A stretch of DNA of 64,000 nucleotides from Alphaproteobacteria bacterium (GCA_030427145.1 JAUHWT010000014.1:1-64000), one strand, 5' to 3'. Shown: positions 26,444 to 36,021, counted from the stretch's first letter. The notes: generated by a model not told the origin, from the sequence alone. Translations and numbers: made by a program.

Positions 26444-27867
26444 CCGACAGACCCGAACACGCACCCGCGGACGCGGAAACGCTCGAAAAACTTGAGCAGG
26501 TGCTCGGTCCGGGTGGTGTCAGGGAGGTTGAATCACGCTACCTGGAGGAACCTCGAGGTCGCCATCACGGCCGGGCCGGTGCCGTTCTCCGCCCCTCGAA
26601 CGCGGAAGACCTCGCCAGGGCTGTGAAGATTTGCTCCGACGCGCGGGTTGCCATGGTTCCCCGCTCCGGTGGGACCGGCCTGGTTGGTGGGCAGGTCATG
26701 GAAACAGGGCCGGAGCCCCTTCTGGTCTCCTTCGAGCGCATGAACACGATCCGGGAGGTCGACCCACGCGACAACGTCATCGTGGCCGAAGCCGGTGTGG
26801 TTCTCTCAGATGTGCATGACGCTGCAACAGACGTCGACCGGCTTTTTCCTCTTGCTCTGGCGTCCCAGGGAACGGCCTGCATCGGGGGCCTGCTGGCTAC
26901 AAATGCCGGGGGCGTGAATGTGCTTCGCTACGGCAATGCCCGCGATCTGTGTCTCGGGATCGAATGCGTGATGGCCGATGGCACGGTTCATCATGGTCTT
27001 GGCGGTCTGGTCAAAGACAACATGGGCTATGATCTGCGCCACTTGGTGATCGGATCGGAGGGAACACTTGGCCTGATTACCGCCGCCGTGTTGCGCCTGC
27101 ATCCGGTGCCACGCGAAACCGTGACGGGCTGGATCGCCGTTGGGAGCCCTGATGAGGCGCTCGAACTGCTCAACCTGATGCGCGGCTCCCTTGGTGGGTC
27201 GATCAGCGCCTTTGAACTCATTCACCGGCAGGGCCTCGATTTTCTCCGGGAGAAGATGCCGGACGTCGCGATCCCGCCCGACTTCGACAGCGAATGGCTG
27301 GTCCTGACCGAAGCCGCGGATGGACAGGGCGCGATGGTTGAGGAACGGTTCATGGCAACGCTGGAAGCCGCCTTTGAGGGGGGTGCGGCTTCCGACGGTC
27401 TGATCGCACAAAGCGGCACCCAGCGTGAGTCCTTTTGGAACGTCCGCGAATCCATTCCCGAGGCGAACCGACTGGTGGGCGCGGTTGCCAGCCACGACGT
27501 TTCGCTCAAGGCCAGTCGCATCGCCGAGTTCATCGGCAAGGCACGAAGCCTGCTTGAGGACCTTAACCCGGACCTGCGCCTGAACTGTTTTGGACATCTG
27601 GGCGACGGCAACCTGCATTTTAATATCTACGGACCCAAGGGCGCCAATCGAAAAGACTATGACAGGTACCGCGAACCTGCGACGCAACTGGTCCATGACA
27701 CGGTACATGAATTTGGCGGTTCTGTGAGCGCGGAACATGGCGTGGGTCGCCTGAAAGTTGCGGACCTTGAAAGGTACGGCGACCCCGCGAAGCTGAAGGC
27801 GATGCGCGCCCTGAAACAGGCTTTGGATCCCCTGGGCATTCTCAACCCGGGTGCCGTGCTGGCCTGA
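26440..27867 (+). CDS. FAD-linked oxidase (GlcD/D-2-hydroxyacid dehydrogenase family)
   Basis: 475 residues. The FAD_binding_4 domain (about 40-220) shows VAMVPRSGGTGLVGGQV and ASQGTACIGGLLATNAGGVNVLRYGNARDLCLGIE. The C-terminal FAD-oxidase domain has CFGHLGDGNLHFNIYGP and SAEHGVGRLK. Substrate is a D-2-hydroxyacid (D-2-hydroxyglutarate, D-lactate or glycolate); sequence alone does not decide. The start is the unusual TTG 26440, overlapping the stop of the GNAT gene (TTGA), supported by GGAG at 26428-26431 eight bases upstream. No ATG or GTG fits before the conserved region. Confidence 0.88.
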   Translation: MTDRPEHAPADAETLEKLEQVLGPGGVREVESRYLEEPRGRHHGRAGAVLRPSNAEDLARAVKICSDARVAMVPRSGGTGLVGGQVMETGPEPLLVSFERMNTIREVDPRDNVIVAEAGVVLSDVHDAATDVDRLFPLALASQGTACIGGLLATNAGGVNVLRYGNARDLCLGIECVMADGTVHHGLGGLVKDNMGYDLRHLVIGSEGTLGLITAAVLRLHPVPRETVTGWIAVGSPDEALELLNLMRGSLGGSISAFELIHRQGLDFLREKMPDVAIPPDFDSEWLVLTEAADGQGAMVEERFMATLEAAFEGGAASDGLIAQSGTQRESFWNVRESIPEANRLVGAVASHDVSLKASRIAEFIGKARSLLEDLNPDLRLNCFGHLGDGNLHFNIYGPKGANRKDYDRYREPATQLVHDTVHEFGGSVSAEHGVGRLKVADLERYGDPAKLKAMRALKQALDPLGILNPGAVLA

Positions 27868-27891
27868 TTTTTTTCTGTTCCGAAAAAGACT

Positions 27892-27927
27892 GCGCCTTCT
27901 CCTTTGGGGGGGGGAAGGAGAAGGCGC
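27892..27927 (-). terminator. Long perfect hairpin with a G9 loop, possible terminator
   Basis: Arms GCGCCTTCTCCTT (27892-27904) and AAGGAGAAGGCGC (27915-27927) pair over 13 bp without mismatch. The loop is T followed by nine G. On the minus strand the hairpin is followed by TCTTTTTC, so it can end leftward transcripts. On the plus strand no T-tract follows, although T-rich sequence directly precedes it. It sits between the oxidase gene and the convergent flavin reductase gene. Confidence 0.6.
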
Positions 27928-28127
27928 GATATCCAGACTGGAGGGTCTGATGGTTTGCAAGCAACTGTCCAACTCGTTGGACAAGACCCTTTTCGCGCGA
28001 ATTGGTTACCAAAGGTTTAACAGAATTGACTGTCACTCACCTTTAAGTGGAAAAAGACATTTTTTTTAGATGCAGGCCTGATCCAGCTCGAATTTTGAAA
28101 CAATCGACCCAAAAACGGCGTTCAAAG

Positions 28128-28736
28128 TCACTTTTGCCCCGGTCGACTCAGCGAAAACCGTTCCTCCACCGCCGAATAGTCCCTGTATCCCAACCGGGCC
28201 ATGGGCTCATAGGTTAACGGATCCACCATTCCGTTAACCAAAATGGACTCGTTTATGTGGATGCCAATTACCTCTCCAATAACCATATGGTTATTCTCTC
28301 CCGGCAGGTCGATGATTTTCCACAGACGGCATTCCATGGCCGCGTCGGCGGTTTTGACGCGTGGAGCAGCCACCAGTTCACCGGGTACTTTTTCCAGACC
28401 GGCTTTCGCGAACTCATCCTCACCATTTGGGTAATCCCCCGATGAGATGTTCATCGCGTCGGTCATGTTCCGTCCGACAATGTGGTGAATGAACTCCCCG
28501 GTGGCCCGGATGTTCCTCAGGGTATCCTTGGCTGATCCGTCACGTTTGGTGCCGGTGCTGGAATACATGATCATGGGCGGCGTGTCGGCCACGGCATTGA
28601 AATAGCTGAACGGCGCGAGGTTTGCTTCACCCTTTGGGTTCACACTGGAGATCCAGCCGATGGGGCGGGGCGTGATCAGCGCCTTGAATGGATTATGCGG
28701 CAGGCCGTGATCCGTTTTTCCTGGTTGATAAAACAT
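28128..28736 (-). CDS. Flavin reductase family protein (FMN split barrel)
   Basis: 202 residues, flavin-reductase-like domain. The opening MFYQPGKTDHGLPHNPFKALITPRPIGWISSVNPKGEANLAPFSYFNAVADTPPMIMYSS is the FMN-binding signature of this family. The later GENNHMVIGEVIGIHINES segment completes the barrel. Family members reduce free flavin or act as oxygen-insensitive reductases; partner and substrate are unknown. It is followed at about 200 bp by the hairpin at 27892-27927 and is divergent from the GNAT gene. Confidence 0.9.
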   Translation of the reverse strand: MFYQPGKTDHGLPHNPFKALITPRPIGWISSVNPKGEANLAPFSYFNAVADTPPMIMYSSTGTKRDGSAKDTLRNIRATGEFIHHIVGRNMTDAMNISSGDYPNGEDEFAKAGLEKVPGELVAAPRVKTADAAMECRLWKIIDLPGENNHMVIGEVIGIHINESILVNGMVDPLTYEPMARLGYRDYSAVEERFSLSRPGQK

Positions 28737-28832
28737 GGAAAGCCCCCGGTAAGTTCAATGTTCCGTCACCCATAAGAGCGTGTTATCCACCTGTCCAGTG
28801 GGCCACGCGCTCAGGATTTTCGTGGCCGGACA

Positions 28833-29339
28833 ATGTTTCGACTGAACAGTGAAAAGGCGGTAGACCTCCAGGAGGTCGAATACCTCTATGACCTGGCGTT
28901 TGCGCCAGGCCGTACCGCCCTGTCGTCCTATCGGCTGCGGGATGGGGTCGACCCCGTTGAGGGGCTTTGCCTCGTCGCCCGAGATGAATACGACGCCGTC
29001 GCCGGTGCCATCCGCTACTGGCCGATCCGGATCGGTGACGCCGGTCACGAGGCGCTGCTGCTCGGTCCCGTCGCCGTACACCCAACGCGCCAGGGCGAGG
29101 GGCTTGGCGCGATACTTGTGGATGAAAGCCTGAGGGTCGCTGAGCACAAAGGCTGGTCACGGGTCGTGCTGATCGGGGATGAACCGTACTACCGCCGCTT
29201 CGGGTTCCGCCGCGACGTCGCCCCCGGTCTCGAATTTCCACCTCCCACAAATCCCGACCGCATCTTGGCCCGCGAGCTTGTGCCTGGGTCTTTTGATGGC
29301 GTGTCCGGCATGGTGCGGGGCTGGCACGACCGGGATTGA
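28833..29339 (+). CDS. GNAT N-acetyltransferase
   Basis: 168 residues of the YhbS type. LLLGPVAVHPTRQGEGLGAILVDESLRVAEHKG is the acetyl-CoA pyrophosphate-binding motif A (R/Q-x-x-G-x-G). VVLIGDEPYYRRFGFRRDVAPGLEFPP is the typical C-terminal strand pair of this subgroup. The acceptor is unknown. Its stop is 2 bp from the stop of the convergent patatin-like gene. Confidence 0.88.
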   Translation: MFRLNSEKAVDLQEVEYLYDLAFAPGRTALSSYRLRDGVDPVEGLCLVARDEYDAVAGAIRYWPIRIGDAGHEALLLGPVAVHPTRQGEGLGAILVDESLRVAEHKGWSRVVLIGDEPYYRRFGFRRDVAPGLEFPPPTNPDRILARELVPGSFDGVSGMVRGWHDRD

Positions 29340-29341
29340 GG

Positions 29342-31798
29342 TCAGCTGTCCTCGAGTTCCCTTTCAGCCTCCCGCGTCGCGTCTGGAGCCGTCGGCGCCG
29401 GTTCACTCAGCTTGTTCTCTTTCGGATAGCGCGGGTCCGGTTTCTCCGGATGGTGCCAGAACGTTTCCAGCGCGCGGAACTCCCGGGCCACCTTCTGACG
29501 GCTTAGTTGATACTGGGCTTTCGCAGCGCTCGGTTGACCCTTCTGCATGCCGGATGAAATGTCATCCTCGCCGGGGAAACGCTCCCGTATCCACGCTTTG
29601 ATCTCCTCGTCCGTTGCCTCCGCGCCACCCGGCTCAGCCCGGCTGAGGAAATCCCCGTCCCAGGTCAGCTCGGCCTTTTGTGGCGGGTTAAGAAGGATAT
29701 CGAGCGCACGGATTTCATCGCATCGAGTGTACCAGCTCATCGCGACATCCGAGTTTGCCTCAAACGTGAAGGAGCGGAGGAATTCACGGCCCGTTTTGTG
29801 GTTATAGCGCGTTCTCACAAGATTGAGGCTGTGATCGTTGCGGTAAAGCTGGCTCGACCCACGCGCATTCAGCAGGCCTTCCACCGGGCTGGTAAGAAAC
29901 TGAAATGCTTTCTGGAGAGGTGAGGCCAGTTCGGTGGGCGAATCCGCCGGGAAGGCCCGGACCTGCAACACGGCGACACCGGCACAGTTTTCAGTGATCC
30001 AGTCCGCAATGCTGTCCTCCTCAAGATACGAGGTCAGCTGGTCCACGCCGTAGTTGTCGTAATAACCCGCATCCACCGGTCGCCGACCGGGTTTGATAGG
30101 TAGCGAAATTGCAGGCGAAATGTATGGGAAGGTCGCATTAAGCCGGGTTGCGGTGGCCAGCGTGACACCGTTATGGGCACCGCGGAAGACGTCAAAAATT
30201 TCAACGGATGTCTTGTTAACATCGCTGGCGGGCGCATCCGGCCTCAGCCCACGGCGCCGGATGTCTTTCAGGTTGAGGTTCGAGAACAGCGCCACCGACC
30301 CCGTCTCGACCAGCATCGGCGACAGAATAATCGACGTCGCGATCCCCTCGCGTTCCTTGGCCACGATATCCCTGAAGGGCCTGCAGAGGGTCGTCCACTG
30401 CTGGTCAAGCACACGGCCCCTGTCGGTTTTCGGGGCGATGGGCAGCATAATGTTAAGGAGATCCCGGCGTGCGAGTTGATGCGCGACCGGGGACAGACTG
30501 TCGCGGGCAATTGGAAAGACGCGATCTCCCCCATCCGGATCGCCCATGCGCTCGCGGGTGTCGCGACAGATGCGATCGGTAATGCCCTCATGCAGCTTCT
30601 CTTCCGCCGACATCGCAACAAAATACGACCCGGCAACCATGCCGCCCGATGCTCCGGTGATCAGCCGCAGGTTGGACGCGAGTCCCGGCCAGCGTCCTTC
30701 GAGGCCGCTGCCCTCAATCAACCGGTCCATCACAAGACTGGTCCAGAATGACGCTCGGTACGCTCCGCCCGATGTCGCGAGCAACACCAGTACCGGCTTT
30801 TTGCCGGGGGTATTCTGCGTTGCCCGCGCATGCCACGCTTTCAGACAATCCAGCGGATCAAGCAGCGGCGTCCCGGACTGCGCCATCTTCTCCGTGTGCT
30901 GCGGGTTGCCGGCGAAATGCTCAAACCCGGGAATGCTGAACTTTTTGTCGCCGGAATTGGCGTAGACCAGCCAGCCGACAAGCGCGAGAACAACAAACGG
31001 TGCCCACTCCCCGAAACGGCTGAGAATTCCGAACCCGAGAATCTCAAACAGAATTACCAGGCTAAAAATTGAAACGCACGGCAGGGCGCTTTTGCGCATG
31101 AACACGGCAAACACGAAGATCGCATAGGGAATGGCCGCCTGACGAAACGGGTCCGTGGAGATTGGTCCCAGGTCGGGTGTGTCCAGTGTACCAAACCAAA
31201 CCGAAATCATAACGAAGGCGAAGCCGAGGGCCGACCCGAGCCCGGTCCGTTTCAGTTCCTGCAACTGTCGTTTCGGGCTGCGCCTTGAAAAATCAGCGAG
31301 CCTGCGCCGCAGGGCAAACCACGAAAAAAGCGCAATGGTGAGGCCAGCAACGACCAACCCACCAATCAGCCACATTACCGCCGCGCCATGGGTGCCCTCC
31401 TGGAACAGTTCGGTGGGACAATGGCGTAACTGTCCATCAACGCTGCATCGGGCTTCCCCAATCGAATGAATACCGATCCACGAGAGGCCACAGACCGCCA
31501 CAAAGCCAAATCCGGTCCAAAATGCAGGACTGGCCGTCAGCTTCTGGAGTTCAAACGGAATGCCCTGCCGGATACCTCCCGGTGCGGTATCGGTATCCGA
31601 TTTTCGCCAGCAGGCTTCGGGAGAGTAAATCTGGTTGTCGTCCCGAAAGAGGTTTGGCAGCCCCATGCCGCGCCCGAGTTTGGCACCAACCGACAGCAAA
31701 ATTATGAGCTGCGGCAGAATATACATCCAGTTTATGGCGAGTAATCGTAGTTCCAGCGCGACGGGGTGCTGCAAAAAATCCATGATCCCGAACCTCAA
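29342..31798 (-). CDS. Polytopic membrane protein with C-terminal patatin-like phospholipase domain
   Basis: 818 residues. Residues 1-285 hold about seven hydrophobic segments (near 20-38, 93-112, 139-162, 188-206, 220-234, 238-260, 265-281). The soluble C-terminal half has patatin features: oxyanion-type loop ATSGGAYRA (341-349), nucleophile elbow GASGG with Ser384, the ATRLNATFPYISPAI block, and the catalytic Asp576 in VDAGYYDN (DAG instead of the usual DGG). This is a probable membrane-anchored lipid acyl hydrolase of the inner membrane. The last 90 residues are charged and Pro/Glu-rich. It stands alone, with no toxin-secretion or defence genes beside it. The substrate is unknown; hydrolase activity is inferred from the intact dyad. 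Confidence 0.78.
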   Translation of the reverse strand: MRFGIMDFLQHPVALELRLLAINWMYILPQLIILLSVGAKLGRGMGLPNLFRDDNQIYSPEACWRKSDTDTAPGGIRQGIPFELQKLTASPAFWTGFGFVAVCGLSWIGIHSIGEARCSVDGQLRHCPTELFQEGTHGAAVMWLIGGLVVAGLTIALFSWFALRRRLADFSRRSPKRQLQELKRTGLGSALGFAFVMISVWFGTLDTPDLGPISTDPFRQAAIPYAIFVFAVFMRKSALPCVSIFSLVILFEILGFGILSRFGEWAPFVVLALVGWLVYANSGDKKFSIPGFEHFAGNPQHTEKMAQSGTPLLDPLDCLKAWHARATQNTPGKKPVLVLLATSGGAYRASFWTSLVMDRLIEGSGLEGRWPGLASNLRLITGASGGMVAGSYFVAMSAEEKLHEGITDRICRDTRERMGDPDGGDRVFPIARDSLSPVAHQLARRDLLNIMLPIAPKTDRGRVLDQQWTTLCRPFRDIVAKEREGIATSIILSPMLVETGSVALFSNLNLKDIRRRGLRPDAPASDVNKTSVEIFDVFRGAHNGVTLATATRLNATFPYISPAISLPIKPGRRPVDAGYYDNYGVDQLTSYLEEDSIADWITENCAGVAVLQVRAFPADSPTELASPLQKAFQFLTSPVEGLLNARGSSQLYRNDHSLNLVRTRYNHKTGREFLRSFTFEANSDVAMSWYTRCDEIRALDILLNPPQKAELTWDGDFLSRAEPGGAEATDEEIKAWIRERFPGEDDISSGMQKGQPSAAKAQYQLSRQKVAREFRALETFWHHPEKPDPRYPKENKLSEPAPTAPDATREAERELEDS

Positions 31799-31917
31799 AA
31801 ACCATACAGGGTCACGCCGGGAGCGCGACCGATAATCGTAAGGTTAACATAAATTAAGGAAAAAGTCGCGGGATGGTTGCTGCCCCGGCAGGCGGCACTC
31901 TGAAAGCCAGTCGCGCT

Positions 31918-34182
31918 CTAAAATCGCACTCCGGAATGGGTCAGCCAGCCTTCAATCGCGTCGCGCGCGCTCTCGGCGCCATCATATCTGGCGCCCTCAA
32001 TCAGTTCGCGCACCTGCTCAAGCTCGACCTGACGCAGCATCGCCTTGACCGGGCCAATGGAGGCGGGACGCATTGAAAGCGTCCGGAACCCAATTGCGGA
32101 AAAGGCCAGCGCCTCAACCGGGCGTCCCGCATCCTCACCGCAGAAAGACAGAGGCGTGTCGAATTCTCGGCAGCGCAAAATGATGCGCTCCAGGAAACTC
32201 AGATAACTCGTGCTCAGACTGTCATATCGCCGGCGTACAAGCTCGTTTTCACGGTCAGCCGCGAAGAAGAATTGTTTGAGGTCGTTGCCGCCCACGGAAA
32301 TAAAATCCGTGATTTTGAAGAGCTTGTCCGGCGCATAGGCAAGGCTTGGCGTTTCCATCATCGTGCCAATGCGCAGCGTTTCCGGGATCGGGTGCCCCAG
32401 AGCGGCTTCCCGGTCAACTTCACGCAGCATCAGGCCCCGGGCGGTCTCGAATTCCGACACCTGGGAAATGAACGGAAACATCACCGTCAGTGGCCGGCCA
32501 TTTGCCCCGCGCAGCAGCGCCTGAAGTTGCATCCGCATGACACCCTGCCGGTCCAGACTGAGTCGGATGGCCCGCCAGCCAAGGGCCGGGTTCGGCTCCT
32601 CGACGCGGTTCATGTAGGGCAGCACCTTGTCCGATCCGATATCGAGCGTTCGGAACACCACGGGTTTGTCGCCTGCCGCGTTCAGGATACGGCTGTATAG
32701 AGCGGCCAGATCGCTCCGGCGCGGCATGTTGGCGCGAATGAGAAACTGGAGTTCGGTGCGGTAAAGCCCGACCCCTGTCGCGCCACATTTCGGAAGGCTT
32801 GGCAGATCAGCCATCAGTCCCGCATTCATGTGCAGGTCAATGGTGATGCCATCGCGACTTTTGGCTGGTTTATCGCGCAGGGTGGCGTATTTCTCCTGCG
32901 CCACCGTGAGCATCTCGATCTTTTCACGAAATGCCTTGGCGACGGTTTCCTCCGGCCGCAGATGCACCAAGCCCTGATCCCCGTCGACCAGAATGTGATC
33001 CCCGTTTTGGGCCTCCCGGGTGATGCGACGGGCGTGGATGACCAGCGGAATGGCAAGCGCGCGCGCAACAATCGCCGCGTGACTGCCCACCGAACCTTCT
33101 TCCAGAACCACACCGGAAAGCTTTCGCCCGTAATCCAGCAGTTCCGCCGGACCTATATTGCGGGCGACCAGAATGGCGTTCTCCGGAATGTCCCGTCCGG
33201 ACCCTGCTTCCATTCCGGCAAGCAGGCGCAGCAGACGGTTCGACAGATCGTCCAGATCATGCAGCCGTTCGCGGATATACGCGTCGGCAATGCGCGACAT
33301 GCGTGCGCGGGTATCGGATTGTTCCTTCTCAACCGCGACCTCGGCCGCAAGACCGCTTTGGATGGACACCTCCATCCGCCGGATCCAGCCCTTGTTGTTG
33401 GCGAACATCTTGTAGGAGTTCAGAACGTCGCGATGCTCACCCTTCGCCGTCAGGTAATCGGCCGACAACATCTCGTCGACCTCGGAGCGGAGCGCATCCA
33501 GCGCCTGGTGCAGGCGCCGGGTTTCGTGCTCCGGGTCGTCACTGATCGGCTGGCTGACCACGATATGGGGTTCGTGCAGAACCACCACACCCTCGGCCAC
33601 ACCTTCCTGTCCCTGAAGGCCACGGGCGAAAACCGAACCACGGTGCTGCCTCGCAATCTCCATCGGGCCTGGGCCAACAAAGGCACCCAGTTCGGCCATC
33701 TCCGCGATGACCATCGCCACGACCTCAAGGGCGTAGATGACATCGTCGGAATATTCGTGGTTCTGCCGGTTCTGCACGACCAGAACGCCCAGCACCTCAC
33801 CAAGCCTGAGGATCGGAACACCGAGGAACGCGGAAAACACTTCCTCACCGGTCGAGGGGATGGGCATGTAGCCGCTGGTGTTGGCGGCGTCGGCGGTATT
33901 GATCGGCTCGGCCCGGTCGGCAATACGTCCCACGAGGCCCTGACCGCGCCGGAGCCAGGTCCGGTGAACGGAGTCGGCGTTCAGACCCTGTGTCGCACAA
34001 AGTTCAAGTGTGTCGTCGTCACGCTTGAGGTAGACCGAGCAGACCTCGGCAACGATGCCGTTCGCGATAAGCTTCACGATACGGTCGAGACGTTCCTGGC
34101 CCTGCCCCTGACCCGGCTCGGAAAGCACTTCCCGAAGCCGCGTCAAAATCGTGCGCGAATCTACAGCCTTGGAGTCAGGCAT
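31918..34182 (-). CDS. ptsP: Phosphoenolpyruvate-protein phosphotransferase, nitrogen PTS (EI-Ntr)
   Basis: 754 residues. The N-terminal GAF domain (about 20-165) distinguishes EI-Ntr from the sugar-PTS enzyme I. Then follow the PEP-utiliser swivel domain with the phosphorylated His368 in GSVGSHAAIVARAL, and the TIM-barrel (LYRTELQFLIRANMP, FRTLDIGSDKVLPYM, FGMxxETPS-like MMETPSLAYAPDKLF, FISVGGNDLKQFFFAADREN). It starts the EI-Ntr to NPr to EIIA-Ntr phosphorelay that links nitrogen (glutamine) status to other regulation. It lies 23 bp downstream of lysC on the same strand, as in related genomes. Confidence 0.96.
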   Translation of the reverse strand: MPDSKAVDSRTILTRLREVLSEPGQGQGQERLDRIVKLIANGIVAEVCSVYLKRDDDTLELCATQGLNADSVHRTWLRRGQGLVGRIADRAEPINTADAANTSGYMPIPSTGEEVFSAFLGVPILRLGEVLGVLVVQNRQNHEYSDDVIYALEVVAMVIAEMAELGAFVGPGPMEIARQHRGSVFARGLQGQEGVAEGVVVLHEPHIVVSQPISDDPEHETRRLHQALDALRSEVDEMLSADYLTAKGEHRDVLNSYKMFANNKGWIRRMEVSIQSGLAAEVAVEKEQSDTRARMSRIADAYIRERLHDLDDLSNRLLRLLAGMEAGSGRDIPENAILVARNIGPAELLDYGRKLSGVVLEEGSVGSHAAIVARALAIPLVIHARRITREAQNGDHILVDGDQGLVHLRPEETVAKAFREKIEMLTVAQEKYATLRDKPAKSRDGITIDLHMNAGLMADLPSLPKCGATGVGLYRTELQFLIRANMPRRSDLAALYSRILNAAGDKPVVFRTLDIGSDKVLPYMNRVEEPNPALGWRAIRLSLDRQGVMRMQLQALLRGANGRPLTVMFPFISQVSEFETARGLMLREVDREAALGHPIPETLRIGTMMETPSLAYAPDKLFKITDFISVGGNDLKQFFFAADRENELVRRRYDSLSTSYLSFLERIILRCREFDTPLSFCGEDAGRPVEALAFSAIGFRTLSMRPASIGPVKAMLRQVELEQVRELIEGARYDGAESARDAIEGWLTHSGVRF

Positions 34183-34205
34183 CCGAAATCTCCGATGGAC
34201 GGATC

Positions 34206-35432
34206 CTAGCTGACCCTGTCCAGTTCAAAGGCATCATGCAGTGCCTGAACCGCCAGTTCCAGATATTTGCGGTCAATCAGGACCGATACCTTGATTTCAG
34301 AAGTCGTGATGACCTTGATATTGACCCCATCCTTGGCCAGCGCCTCAAACATGCGGTGGGCAACACCGGCCTGGCTGCGCATGCCGACGCCGACGATGGA
34401 CACCTTGGCCACGTCCTCGTCGATAACAATGTCACGGTAATTCACGTCGCCCGAGGATTTGATTTCCTCAAGTGCCGCTTTCGCGCGCGGGATCTCGTCC
34501 GTGGGGCAGGAGAACGTCATGTCGGTGCGGTTGTCCGCCCCGGTGTTCTGAACGATCATGTCCACATTGACCCCGGCCTCGGCGAGTGGGCCAAAAATTG
34601 CCGCGGCAATGCCGGGCCGGTCAGCCACGCTGACCACGGTGACTTTTGCCTCGTCCCGCGAATGGGCGATGCCGCTGACTACCCTGCGTTCCACAATTTC
34701 CTCCTCGTCACAGACAAGTGTGCCTTCGCTGTCCTCAAAACTGGAGCGGACCTGCAGGCGCACCTTGTTGCGCATGGCAAGTTCCACGCTGCGGGTCTGA
34801 AGCACTTTCGCGCCCAGACTGGCAAGCTCAAGCATCTCCTCATAGGAGATCCGTTGCAGTTTTCTGGCTTTCTTGGTAATACGGGGGTCGGTGGTGTAGA
34901 CCCCGTCCACATCCGTATAAATATCGCAGCGTTCCGCTTCCAACGCGGCTGCAAACGCAACTGCGCTGGTGTCCGATCCGCCCCGGCCGAGCGTCGTGAT
35001 GCGGCCCTCCGGGCTGATGCCCTGGAAGCCTGCGATCACCGCATGAAGGCCCTCACCGAATTTCTGGATCAGGTTGCCGGTCTCGATGGATTCGATCCGC
35101 GCGGCACCATGGGTGGAATTCGTGCGCAGCGGCACCTGCCACCCCTGCCAACTTCGCGCCGGGACGCCCATGTTCTGCAGGGTCAACGCCATCAGGCCGG
35201 CCGTGACATTTTCACCGGAGGAGACCACGGCGTCATACTCACGGGCGTCATAAAGCATCGAGGTTTCGCGTACCCAGCCAACGAGTTCGTTGGTCTTTCC
35301 CGACATGGCGGACACAATTACGGCCACATCGTAGCCACGCTCGACCTCCGCCTTGACCCGTCGGGCCGCATTTTCGATGCGCTCAAGATCGGCGACGGAA
35401 GTGCCGCCGAATTTCATCACCAGCCTGGGCAT
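34206..35432 (-). CDS. lysC: Aspartate kinase
   Basis: 408 residues. The N-terminal kinase domain begins MPRLVMKFGGTSVADLERIENAARRVK and includes TLGRGGSDTSAVAFAAALEAERCDIYTDVDGVYTTDPR. Two C-terminal ACT domains (about 265-400; VVSVADRPGIAAAIFGPLAEAGVNVDMIVQN and VGVGMRSQAGVAHRMFEALAKDGVNIKVITTSEIK) are those of feedback-regulated enzymes sensing lysine and/or threonine. First step of Lys, Thr, Met and diaminopimelate synthesis. Probably co-transcribed with ptsP. Confidence 0.97.
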   Translation of the reverse strand: MPRLVMKFGGTSVADLERIENAARRVKAEVERGYDVAVIVSAMSGKTNELVGWVRETSMLYDAREYDAVVSSGENVTAGLMALTLQNMGVPARSWQGWQVPLRTNSTHGAARIESIETGNLIQKFGEGLHAVIAGFQGISPEGRITTLGRGGSDTSAVAFAAALEAERCDIYTDVDGVYTTDPRITKKARKLQRISYEEMLELASLGAKVLQTRSVELAMRNKVRLQVRSSFEDSEGTLVCDEEEIVERRVVSGIAHSRDEAKVTVVSVADRPGIAAAIFGPLAEAGVNVDMIVQNTGADNRTDMTFSCPTDEIPRAKAALEEIKSSGDVNYRDIVIDEDVAKVSIVGVGMRSQAGVAHRMFEALAKDGVNIKVITTSEIKVSVLIDRKYLELAVQALHDAFELDRVS

Positions 35433-35586
35433 GGACTAAAGCCCTCATAAGAAACCGCGCTCCTCATATAGAGCAACGGAGCCTGCCGCAAGACATGGCG
35501 CACACATGCCATCCAAGGGTATGGCCCGTCCCGTCTGTTGAGGGCCGGTGGCTGGCCCGGCAGGCCAGATCCAGGATGGCGTGGGG

Positions 35587-36021
35587 TCAGTTCGCTTTGG
35601 AGCGGTACCAGGGAATTGGCGCGACTGGAATGCCGTCATCGACGAGGGCTTTGGCCTCGGACGGCTTGGCCTCACCAATGATTGATCGAGCCGGTGCCTC
35701 GCCGTTATGGATGCGCCGCGCTTCCGCCGCGAATTCCTTCCCGACATTGTCGGATACTGATTCAATTTTCTTGCGCAGTTCCCTCAGCGCCTGCTCAGCC
35801 GGGGAGGCGGGTTCCGACAGGCTCGGTGTTTCAGCAGCCGCGTTCTCACCGGATTTTTTCGTCTTAACCTGCGGAGCCATAAGGTCTTTTTCCACATCCG
35901 TTCCACCGCATACGGCGCAGGAAAGCATGCCTGCGGCTTTCAGACGGTCGAAATCGGCACTCGAACCAAACCAGGATTCGAACTGGTGGTCGTCAGCACA
36001 GCGGAGTGAGTAACGGATCAT
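35587..36021 (-). CDS. DUF1178 family protein
   Basis: 144 residues. MIRYSLRCADDHQFESWFGSSADFDRLKAAGMLSCAVCGGTDVEKDLMAPQV is the DUF1178 signature: a Cys near position 8 and a CxxC pair suggest a small zinc site. The middle (about 55-75) is variable and the C-terminal helix EFAAEARRIHNGEAPARSIIGEAKPSEAKALVDDGIPVAPIPW is highly conserved. Function unknown. Confidence 0.93.
   Translation of the reverse strand: MIRYSLRCADDHQFESWFGSSADFDRLKAAGMLSCAVCGGTDVEKDLMAPQVKTKKSGENAAAETPSLSEPASPAEQALRELRKKIESVSDNVGKEFAAEARRIHNGEAPARSIIGEAKPSEAKALVDDGIPVAPIPWYRSKAN

Noticed and set aside
28780..28800. Second DnaA box (TTATCCACC)
   Set aside because: Last base deviates from the consensus and it is isolated; treated as chance.
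32830..34209. Long plus-strand open frame opposite ptsP
   Set aside because: It is the antisense shadow of ptsP: no domain, no ribosome binding site, composition set by the opposite codons.
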